Below are positions 1 to 6,207 of a stretch of 8,379 bases of DNA, piece after piece (position 1 is the first letter of the stretch; each line of letters opens with the position of its first letter). The notes beneath the pieces are model-generated. The model searched no databases and was not told where the DNA came from. It worked only from the letters and a program-made list of their open reading frames with translations. The translations under genes and the position numbers were made by a program. Origin of the DNA: Candidatus Margulisiibacteriota bacterium (GTDB taxonomy: Bacteria; Margulisbacteria; Marinamargulisbacteria; DT-59); NCBI GenBank assembly GCA_013215865.1, contig JABSQL010000011.1, positions 1 to 8,379 on the forward strand, written 5' to 3'.

Positions 1-2
1 GT

Positions 3-1043
3 GTCATTACAGGTGATTTGCAGCGATTGGTAGAAACCAAAGGGTTGTTTTATCCACCCGACCCGGTCAGTTCTGATCAATGCACATTGGGAGGTAATAT
101 TGCTGAAAATGCAGGGGGTCCCAAGGCCATTAAGTATGGTGTGACGGGTCAGTACGTGATGGGTTTGAAAGGGTATTTTAGTGACGGGTCTCCTTTCTCT
201 TTTGGTGGGAAACTATATAAAAATGTGGCGGGTTATGATGTGATGCGTCTACTTGTTGGAAGTGAAGGTACGCTAGCCGTTATTACTGAAATCACCCTCA
301 AATTATTGCGAAAGCCACGGTATACATTAGATGTACTGGCTTCTTTTAGGGAGGCGCAAGATGCATTTAATATCATCAAACATGCTCATGCTATGACGTT
401 AACACCCTCAATGTGCGAGTTTATGGATTCATTTTGTTTGCGTGCTGTCCAGAAATATATGAATATATCCCAAAAGGAAAATGATTTGTTCTATATTTTG
501 TTTCAGTTGGATGGAGACCATGATGAGGCATTAAACGGGGAATTTAAAGCGCTATCAAAAGTATGTGAGAGGGTGGGTGGATACGTTACGCGGCGGGATG
601 ATGCATGTCAAGGTGATCAACGCCTATGGGAGTTAAGGAATCATGCTTCGGAGGCATTGAAGGCACTCTGTCCACAGAAGGTATCTTATGATGTGGTCGT
701 TCCTCCTGCTATGATCGGAGAATTAATGGAAGATCTTAAGAAGATAGGGGACAAATATGGGGTGAATGTGGTGGGGTATGGCCATTTGGGGGACGGGAAT
801 GTTCATGTGATTGTGTTATGTCGGACAACAGAAGGGTGGGATAGCCTAAAAGAAGAAGTGGCTGATCAGGTGATGCAAAAAGTAGTGGATTATGGTGGCA
901 GTATTACAGGAGAGCATGGTGTGAGATTAACCAAAAGGAAATATTTGCCCTTAATGTTTAGTGAGAAGGAATTGTCTGTTTTTGGTGCCATTAAAGAAGC
1001 GCTTGACCCGCATCATTTATTGAACCCAGGAAAAGCCATTTAG
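3..1043 (+). CDS. glcD: FAD-linked 2-hydroxyacid oxidase/dehydrogenase, glycolate oxidase subunit GlcD type (5' end outside window)
   Basis: Flavoprotein that oxidises a 2-hydroxyacid (glycolate or D-lactate are the usual substrates) to the 2-oxoacid, in the cytoplasm or at the inner face of the membrane. The frame is open to the left edge, so the gene starts outside; the internal TTG at 18 is not its start. Of the visible 346 residues, the first part is the end of the PCMH-type FAD-binding domain: YPPDP (about 17-21), GGNIAENAGG (30-39) and GSEGTLAVITE (86-96). The rest is the FAD-oxidase C-terminal domain with GYGHLGDGNVHV, GEHGVRLTKRKYL and the usual ending DPHHLLNPGKAI. The family is about 460-480 residues, so roughly 120 N-terminal residues are missing. 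No Fe-S domain is fused at the end. A D-lactate or D-2-hydroxyglutarate dehydrogenase is equally compatible: family certain, substrate not. It is followed after 50 bp by mgtE. Confidence 0.9.
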   Translation, partial: VITGDLQRLVETKGLFYPPDPVSSDQCTLGGNIAENAGGPKAIKYGVTGQYVMGLKGYFSDGSPFSFGGKLYKNVAGYDVMRLLVGSEGTLAVITEITLKLLRKPRYTLDVLASFREAQDAFNIIKHAHAMTLTPSMCEFMDSFCLRAVQKYMNISQKENDLFYILFQLDGDHDEALNGEFKALSKVCERVGGYVTRRDDACQGDQRLWELRNHASEALKALCPQKVSYDVVVPPAMIGELMEDLKKIGDKYGVNVVGYGHLGDGNVHVIVLCRTTEGWDSLKEEVADQVMQKVVDYGGSITGEHGVRLTKRKYLPLMFSEKELSVFGAIKEALDPHHLLNPGKAI

Positions 1044-1064
1044 CACCTTCCATGAAATTGACGC

Positions 1065-1092
1065 CCTCAGGTTGAGAATGTTAGCCTGTAGG
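1065..1092 (+). promoter_or_regulatory. Possible hairpin over the mgtE ribosome-binding region
   Basis: CCTCAGG (1065-1071) can pair with CCTGTAGG (1085-1092) as a 7-bp stem with one bulged T and a 13-nt loop. The 3' arm contains the only Shine-Dalgarno-like bases (TAGG) ahead of the mgtE start at 1097. It has no T-run, so it is not a terminator. Seen in sequence; any regulatory role is inference, and a stem this short can occur by chance. Confidence 0.25.
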
Positions 1093-1096
1093 TGTG

Positions 1097-2506
1097 ATGT
1101 CACACGATTTAGATAGAGCGAAAAAACACCGCACGGATCACCTAAAAGATCTGTTGCAGCGCCTCATTCATGGTGGCAGTGAGAAGCAGTACCATTATTT
1201 TTTTCAACGGTATCATGAAGCAGACATTGCAGATGCGTTAGAAACACTTTCTGACGAAGATAAACAACAATTCTTTCAATATGTCAGTCCCCAAAAAGGG
1301 GTTGATGTACTAGAAGAAATGGAATTGGAACAACAAATACCCCTGATCTCGGAGATTAAAACAGAGCTGGCCGCCAAATATATTACAGAGATGGAGCCAG
1401 ATGACGCGGCGGATTTGTTTGAAGAGCTTTACGAAGAAGATGAGAAAAAAGCAACAGAAATCATGGATGCTCTTCCAAAGGAAGAAGCTGCGGATATTCA
1501 GGAACTGCTGTCATATGAGGAAGGTTCTGCGGGATCCATTATGACATCTGAATTTGTATGGATTCCGGAAGATTTAACGGTAAAAGAAGCCCTTGACCAT
1601 ATTAAAGCACAGAATCCACCTGAGTCAGAGGTGGCATTTTATATTTTTATAACAGACGAAAATAAACGGCTACGTGGGTATACCACATTGCGAAACTTGT
1701 TGATGTCACAGCTCACAGATGATGTGCAAGATATGCGCCATGATTATCCGATTAAGGTATATGTTGAGGATGATCAAGAAAGTGTTGCGAGAACATTTCA
1801 AAAATATGATTTGGCGGTTATACCCGTGATAGATCATGAAAGCCATTTGGTGGGTATTGTGACGGTTGATGACGTGGTGGATGTGGTAGTGGATGAGGCA
1901 ACGGAAGATTTGTATAAGTTGTCTGGTACGTCTGAAATTGGGGAATCCAAATTATTATCTGGCCGCTTGATTTACTCCATACAATCCCGCTTACCATGGC
2001 TTGTTTTGACTATCTTGGGGGGTATTGTTGCGTCTTATATTATCAAGATTTATTCAGTTCACTACCATGACCAGAATATATCTTTGGTCCTTGTTCTCAG
2101 TTTTGTGCCGCTATTAATGGGTCTAGGGGGCAATATTGGAAATCAGTCATCGACGATAATGGTAAGAGGCCTTGCAACAGGTTTATTAAAAGAGCGGTAT
2201 CCATTGACATATATTATGAGAGAATTATGTATCGGATTTTCAATTGGATTAATCGTGGCATTTTTATTGTTTATTTTTACAGTTAGCACGGGACATTCTT
2301 ATTTATTTTCGATCATTGTATCGGTATCTTTATTAACGATTATGACGGTGGCTGCCCTTATTGGGTCAGCGCTCCCGATTATTTTCAATAAGTTAAACAT
2401 AGACCCTGCAGTGGCTTCGGCCCCATTTATTTCAAGTACCCTGGATATTGTGGGTCAGCTGATTTATTTTTCTATGACGATTTATTTTATTCTATTGATT
2501 ACATGA
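1097..2506 (+). CDS. mgtE: Magnesium transporter MgtE
   Basis: Homodimeric Mg2+ channel of the inner membrane, gated by cytoplasmic Mg2+ bound between its N and CBS domains. Numbering from the GTG at 1094, residues about 30-140 form the acidic helical N domain (LEEME, EMEPDDAADLFEEL, LPKEEAADIQELLSYEEGSAG). About 145-270 is the CBS pair (SIMTSEFVWIPEDLTVKEAL; VIDHESHLVGIVTVDDVVD). About 300-470 is the five-helix pore domain with the signature PLLMGLGGNIGNQSSTIMVRG and the pore aspartate in SSTLDIVGQ (D451). Length about 470 fits the family (about 450). Two starts lie in tandem, GTG 1094 and ATG 1097; I choose ATG because the TAGG at 1089-1092 is too close to the GTG. The stop overlaps the recO start (ATGA, 2503-2506), so the two are probably translationally coupled. 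The 50-bp leader is too short for an M-box riboswitch. Confidence 0.95.
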   Translation: MSHDLDRAKKHRTDHLKDLLQRLIHGGSEKQYHYFFQRYHEADIADALETLSDEDKQQFFQYVSPQKGVDVLEEMELEQQIPLISEIKTELAAKYITEMEPDDAADLFEELYEEDEKKATEIMDALPKEEAADIQELLSYEEGSAGSIMTSEFVWIPEDLTVKEALDHIKAQNPPESEVAFYIFITDENKRLRGYTTLRNLLMSQLTDDVQDMRHDYPIKVYVEDDQESVARTFQKYDLAVIPVIDHESHLVGIVTVDDVVDVVVDEATEDLYKLSGTSEIGESKLLSGRLIYSIQSRLPWLVLTILGGIVASYIIKIYSVHYHDQNISLVLVLSFVPLLMGLGGNIGNQSSTIMVRGLATGLLKERYPLTYIMRELCIGFSIGLIVAFLLFIFTVSTGHSYLFSIIVSVSLLTIMTVAALIGSALPIIFNKLNIDPAVASAPFISSTLDIVGQLIYFSMTIYFILLIT

Positions 2507-3042
2507 GGCAGTATCGGACAGATGGGATTGTGTTATCCCAAAAGAATATGTTTGAGAGTGATAAAGTCATTTGTATTTTTTCTCTTGAAAAGGGAAAAAT
2601 TCAGTTATTGGCTCGGGGTGCCAATTCTGGAAAGGCCCGATATGGGGGGAGAATAGATGTATTAAATCATACCCAGTTTTGGGTGTATAAGGGCAAGAGT
2701 TTTGATTATATCTCTGAATGCGAAGTTCTAACGTCATTTTCTAATATCAGAAAAGATTATGACCGTATCACTTGGGCGCTTTATTTCTTGGATATATTGA
2801 AAAAAGCGACATCTTTTGGGCAGCATAATCAGGGCTTATTTAATTTGATACTCAATGCCTTAGCTTATTTAGATAAAGGGGTTGATTTGATGGCTTTAAA
2901 AGCGAAGTTTCACGAGGCATTTTTGAAGGTTGAGGGGTTATGGGATGATGGCTGCAGCAATCTATCTGATACAGAGTTTCAGACTAAATTTGGCGATTAT
3001 AGTGGGCGGGTTATTAAGACTCCTGAACGGTTATGTGGTTGA
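2503..3042 (+). CDS. recO: Recombination mediator RecO, short form without zinc-finger motif
   Basis: RecO binds single-stranded DNA and RecR and helps load RecA during gap repair. Residues 1-80 are a clear RecO OB-fold: the start MRQYRTDGIVLSQKN, then ESDKVICIFSLEKGKIQLLARGA and the GG near 48-49. Residues about 85-145 match the start of the helical domain (WALYFLDILKKA; LMALKAKFHEAFLKVEGLWDD). The protein then ends at 179 residues, whereas typical RecO has about 240. The zinc-binding CxxC/CxxCG segment usually found after the FEL-like helix is absent; only isolated Cys151 and Cys178 remain. The last stretch (FGDYSGRVIKTPERL) loosely resembles the usual extreme C-terminus, suggesting an internal contraction. 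The start overlaps the mgtE stop by four bases and no Shine-Dalgarno is visible, so coupling is likely. Family call firm; full function unproven. Confidence 0.85.
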   Translation: MRQYRTDGIVLSQKNMFESDKVICIFSLEKGKIQLLARGANSGKARYGGRIDVLNHTQFWVYKGKSFDYISECEVLTSFSNIRKDYDRITWALYFLDILKKATSFGQHNQGLFNLILNALAYLDKGVDLMALKAKFHEAFLKVEGLWDDGCSNLSDTEFQTKFGDYSGRVIKTPERLCG

Positions 3043-3054
3043 CGGTATTTGGTG

Positions 3055-3069
3055 AACCTTGATAAGGTT
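3055..3069 (+). promoter_or_regulatory. Hairpin enclosing the ribosome-binding site of the HppA-like gene
   Basis: AACCTT-GAT-AAGGTT is a perfect 6-bp inverted repeat with a 3-nt loop. Its 3' arm carries AAGG (3064-3067), the only Shine-Dalgarno-like sequence before the ATG at 3075. If it forms in the mRNA it would lower initiation unless opened, for example by ribosomes finishing recO 13 bases upstream. No T-run follows, so it is not a terminator. The repeat is plain in the sequence; its role is inferred. Confidence 0.35.
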
Positions 3070-3074
3070 TCGAC

Positions 3075-5117
3075 ATGCAGTTAATTGACTGGGTATTACC
3101 AGGGACATCTCTCATTAGCTTTTTATTAGGCCTATGTATTACTGTTGTCCTCATCAGAAAAACAGTATCCAAAAACCCATCTGTAGAATTATCATCCCTT
3201 GTTTCTGAGGCACTCCATGCTTTTTTAAAGCGTGTTGCAAGCAATATACTTCAAATTACAGTGTATTTAACAGTGATATTATTTGGCCTTTCACTTTTGG
3301 CCAAAACGTCTTTCTCTTGGATTCAAATTATCTCATTTGGTATTGGCGGAATGGTGATGACAGTGAGCTTGTCTATTGGCCTATATGCAGCGCCAAAGTT
3401 GGTACCCTACATTATTCATTATTCGAATCGATATTTTACGTCAGGGCTTTCAGTGATGTATGCCGTATCTGGTGCCATAGGGTTTATGATTGTTGGGCTG
3501 ATGCTTTTTGGATTTTCTGTTTCTTACCTCTTCTTGGGCATCAAAAGTATCATCGGATATGGCATGGGAACGATGCTGGTATCATTTTTTTTCAGACTCG
3601 GGGGAGGCGTGTATAAAACAAGTGTAAATATTGGATCGAATATTGTGTCAGATGTAGAAAAAAAAATCCCCTCGTTTGATAAGCGAAATCCCGCGACAAT
3701 ATTGGATATTTCTGGAGACTTTATTGGAAAGATAATGGGGTATGCTTCGGACATTTTAAGTTCATTCCTGTTTTCTATTATTGCCTGTTGTTTATTAGCC
3801 TATTCATTCAAAGAACGTGGCCTTATGTCTGTTCAGGATTCTGAAATGCTCATGGCCGTACCGCTACTGATTGTTGCCGTGAGCATATGGGTATCTATTA
3901 TAGCCTATGTATTTTGTTTGTATCAGCTAAAGACCCGATCGGCTAATTTTTTATTGGAAGGAATATATGTTTCTGTCTTTACAGGTGCAATAGGGACCTA
4001 TTTAATTTTCCAAGCAGCTCAAGTAGATCTTAATATGGGCTGGGGGCAAGAACAGTTTCGACCCTTTATATCCTACTTAATTGGATTAGGTGGTGCCATT
4101 GCGATTGGATTTACCTCTGAATATCTCACTTCATACCGGTTCAAACCCACCAAGCAGATTGCAAAAGAGGGGGAGTTTGGTACAGCCATCATGTTTTTTA
4201 ATGGACTTTCTTGTGGGCTTCGAAGTAATGGTTTCTTTGTTTTGTATTTATTACTTATTTCTTTATCCGCCTTTTATTTTGCTGGTTTTTATGGGTTTGC
4301 AATGTCAGGGTTAGGCATGCTTTCTGCGACACCCACTATATTGGCGACGCATATTTTCTCGCCGCTTGCAGCCAATACTGCAAAAATTTCGGTCCTGGTG
4401 GGGATGGATGAAAATACCCAAAAAAACACACATAATATGGACAAATTGGGCCATACGACAGCAGCGTTGGGAAATGGCTTTGCTTCAGGAGCTGCTGTCA
4501 TGGCATCTTTTGGGTTGTTTTTTTCACTCATACTCCTCACACAGTTTGATCCCTCCACAATACTGTTGATTGATGTTCAGCTAATGACAGGTTTGCTAAT
4601 AGGTGCTGCGTTACCATTACTCTTTTCGGGATTGTTACTGAGGGGCCTTACAAAGGCAATTTTGAAATTGCTTGATGAGGTATCGCGTCAGTTCAGGGAT
4701 ATTCCCTATTTGTTTGAAGCAAAGGGGCGTCCAGATATCATCAAGGCATCTGATTATGCCGCCCTAGATGCGCTAAAAGCCTTGACGCTTCCGGGGATAA
4801 CAATGATTATGATTCCAGTACTGATGGGATATATGTTTGATCCTAAGATGTTATTGGGATTGGTGTTGGGGACCCTTTTGATGGGCATCCATCAAGGGTT
4901 TTATTGGGCAAATACAGGGGAAGCATTAAACCATGCGACTCATTATATTCAGCAGGGTCATTTTGGTGGGAAGGAGTCTCCCACATATTCGTTTATTAAG
5001 ATTGCAGATAATATAGGTGCTGCCTTCAAAGATTCCCTGAGTCCGTGTATTAATACGGTTATAAAATCGGTCAGTATTATTACTATTTTGTTGATTTTTC
5101 TATTATATTCATCATGA
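3075..5117 (+). CDS. Membrane pyrophosphatase (HppA) homologue with degenerate active site; probable pseudoenzyme
   Basis: HppA proteins are homodimeric, about 16-helix membrane proteins that couple PPi hydrolysis to H+ or Na+ pumping. This one has family length (680 aa) and about 16 hydrophobic segments. Family landmarks remain: FFRLGGG (172-178), VEKKIP (194-199), RNPATILD (204-211), GFTSEYLTSYRFKP (345-358), GMLSATPTILAT (414-425), GHTTAALGNGFASGAA (459-474), GGKES (631-635) and AFKDSLSPCIN (650-660). The catalytic set is mostly gone. By Vigna numbering from memory: K250 to T182, D253 to N185, D257 to N189, E268 to S200, D287 to K219, D507 to A433, N534 to H460, D691 to N619, K694 to T622, D727 to A649. 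Kept: D279 (D211), D283 (D215), D723 (D645), K730 (K652), D731 (D653). PPi hydrolysis is therefore unlikely. The ATG at 3075 has AAGG upstream; the stop is 4 bp before hisC. No frameshift or internal stop. Membrane location sure, activity unknown. Confidence 0.85.
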   Translation: MQLIDWVLPGTSLISFLLGLCITVVLIRKTVSKNPSVELSSLVSEALHAFLKRVASNILQITVYLTVILFGLSLLAKTSFSWIQIISFGIGGMVMTVSLSIGLYAAPKLVPYIIHYSNRYFTSGLSVMYAVSGAIGFMIVGLMLFGFSVSYLFLGIKSIIGYGMGTMLVSFFFRLGGGVYKTSVNIGSNIVSDVEKKIPSFDKRNPATILDISGDFIGKIMGYASDILSSFLFSIIACCLLAYSFKERGLMSVQDSEMLMAVPLLIVAVSIWVSIIAYVFCLYQLKTRSANFLLEGIYVSVFTGAIGTYLIFQAAQVDLNMGWGQEQFRPFISYLIGLGGAIAIGFTSEYLTSYRFKPTKQIAKEGEFGTAIMFFNGLSCGLRSNGFFVLYLLLISLSAFYFAGFYGFAMSGLGMLSATPTILATHIFSPLAANTAKISVLVGMDENTQKNTHNMDKLGHTTAALGNGFASGAAVMASFGLFFSLILLTQFDPSTILLIDVQLMTGLLIGAALPLLFSGLLLRGLTKAILKLLDEVSRQFRDIPYLFEAKGRPDIIKASDYAALDALKALTLPGITMIMIPVLMGYMFDPKMLLGLVLGTLLMGIHQGFYWANTGEALNHATHYIQQGHFGGKESPTYSFIKIADNIGAAFKDSLSPCINTVIKSVSIITILLIFLLYSS

Positions 5118-5121
5118 TCTA

Positions 5122-6207
5122 ATGCAGATAAAAAGGCGACTTGCACTTCAATCTCTCAAGCCCTACGTTCCCGGGAAATCCTTGGAGGAGGTGGATGTGC
5201 CCCATGCGATTAAAATGGCATCGAATGAAAATCCCATGGGTTCTCCATTAGGGCCAGAAGATTACAAAGCCATCTTCCAAGATAGCCAACGGTACCCTTC
5301 TTATTCAAAAGTACCTCTATTGAAATTATTGTCGGATGTTTGGGATGTGGGTCAAGAGCAGATTATTTTAGGAAATGGCAGTGATGACATATTGATGATG
5401 GTAGCGCTTGCCTATATTAATTCAGGTGACACTGTGATATCAGCGAAAGAGACATTTTCTGAATACCATTTTTGTTCTGTGTTATGTGAGGGTGAGTTTA
5501 TCCCCATTCCGCTGCAAGAGTATGGGTATGACTTGAACAAGATACAAGAGAAAATTTCAGAAAAGACCAGATTAATTTTTATTTCGAATCCCAACAATCC
5601 AACAGGAACGCTGCTTTCCAAAGAGAGACTTTCCGCTTTTCTGGCCCAGGTGCCATCTCATGTATTGGTGATACTGGATGAAGCATATATGGACTATGTT
5701 GAATCGGAGGATCATCAGTTTTCTAAATATTTGTTACAAAAGTATTCTAATTTGTTGGTCTTAAGAACATTTTCTAAGATATTTGGATTGGCAGGTTTTC
5801 GTATTGGTTACGGGGTGGGTCATGAATCGGTTATCCAAACCTTAAATATGGTAAGAGCACCATTTAACGTGAATGCACCCGCAATGAAAGCAGCGGGAAT
5901 TGCGATTCAAAAACAGTCATTTATATCTGAATCTAAGCGAATCAACCAAAAAGGCAAGAAATATCTATATGACGCATTGGGTCGTCTTGGATTAGACTAC
6001 ATTCCAACTGAAGCGAATTTTATCATGATACATGTACCTCAAGATGCAGATAGGGTTATGAATAAATTGCTGCCATTGGGAGTGATTGTGAGATCTTTGT
6101 CCTCTTATGGGTATCCACGTGCTATTCGGGTAACCATTGGATTAGAAGACCAAAACAGACGGTTTATAGACGCCTTGAGGCGTGTTTTAAGGAAGGAAGA
6201 TTCGTGA
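5122..6207 (+). CDS. hisC: Histidinol-phosphate aminotransferase (PLP fold type I)
   Basis: Transfers an amino group between glutamate and imidazole-acetol phosphate in histidine synthesis; many relatives also accept aromatic amino acids. The 361-residue length is normal. Visible are the N-terminus LKPYVPGKSLEEV, ASNENPMG (33-40), the phosphate-loop motif GNGSDD (84-89), SNPNNPTG (155-162), LDEAYMDY with PLP-pairing Asp186, the Schiff-base lysine Lys219 in TFSKIFGLAGFRIGYG, Arg227 near the PLP phosphate, and the substrate-carboxylate arginine Arg336 in RAIRVTIG. The ATG at 5122 lies 4 bp after the preceding stop; no Shine-Dalgarno is evident, so it probably depends on coupling. No other his gene is nearby, so an aromatic or broad-specificity aminotransferase role is a real alternative. 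Its last codons overlap gcvT (GTGA). Confidence 0.88.
   Translation: MQIKRRLALQSLKPYVPGKSLEEVDVPHAIKMASNENPMGSPLGPEDYKAIFQDSQRYPSYSKVPLLKLLSDVWDVGQEQIILGNGSDDILMMVALAYINSGDTVISAKETFSEYHFCSVLCEGEFIPIPLQEYGYDLNKIQEKISEKTRLIFISNPNNPTGTLLSKERLSAFLAQVPSHVLVILDEAYMDYVESEDHQFSKYLLQKYSNLLVLRTFSKIFGLAGFRIGYGVGHESVIQTLNMVRAPFNVNAPAMKAAGIAIQKQSFISESKRINQKGKKYLYDALGRLGLDYIPTEANFIMIHVPQDADRVMNKLLPLGVIVRSLSSYGYPRAIRVTIGLEDQNRRFIDALRRVLRKEDS
6189..6197 (+). promoter_or_regulatory. Strong Shine-Dalgarno supporting the GTG start of gcvT
   Basis: AAGGAAGGA lies six bases before the GTG at 6204, inside the end of hisC. It is the best ribosome-binding site in the window and decides the non-ATG start of gcvT, which overlaps the hisC stop as GTGA. 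Confidence 0.7.

Noticed and set aside
18..20. TTG at 18 as the start of the glcD-type gene
   Set aside because: The frame is open to the left edge with matching codons, and the N-terminal half of the FAD-binding domain is missing, so the gene is cut by the window.
1044..1096. M-box magnesium riboswitch before mgtE
   Set aside because: The gap is about 50 bases, far shorter than the M-box aptamer, and has no matching conserved segments.
1094..1096. GTG at 1094 as the mgtE start
   Set aside because: The adjacent ATG at 1097 is better placed relative to the TAGG at 1089-1092; the difference is a single residue.
3000..3075. Frameshift explaining the short RecO
   Set aside because: Only 32 bases separate the recO stop from the next start, and the alternative frames there give no RecO-like continuation.
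3317..3616. Open frame of 99 codons on the + strand within the HppA-like gene
   Set aside because: It is a shifted reading of the membrane gene, with no ribosome-binding site or family resemblance.
4289..4558. Open frame of 89 codons on the - strand opposite the HppA-like gene
   Set aside because: It is antisense to well-conserved family motifs and has no independent support.
3075..5117. Calling the HppA-like gene a pseudogene
   Set aside because: The 680-codon frame has no stop or shift, the membrane architecture and many family motifs are kept, and the changes are point substitutions focused on the active site.
3075..5117. Calling it an ordinary H+- or Na+-pumping pyrophosphatase (hppA)
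   Set aside because: Most catalytic aspartates and lysines are replaced and the gate glutamate is absent from both known positions, so a standard annotation would mislead.
5111..5118. ATCATGAT palindrome at the junction before hisC
   Set aside because: An eight-base AT-rich palindrome spanning a stop codon is expected by chance and resembles no known operator.
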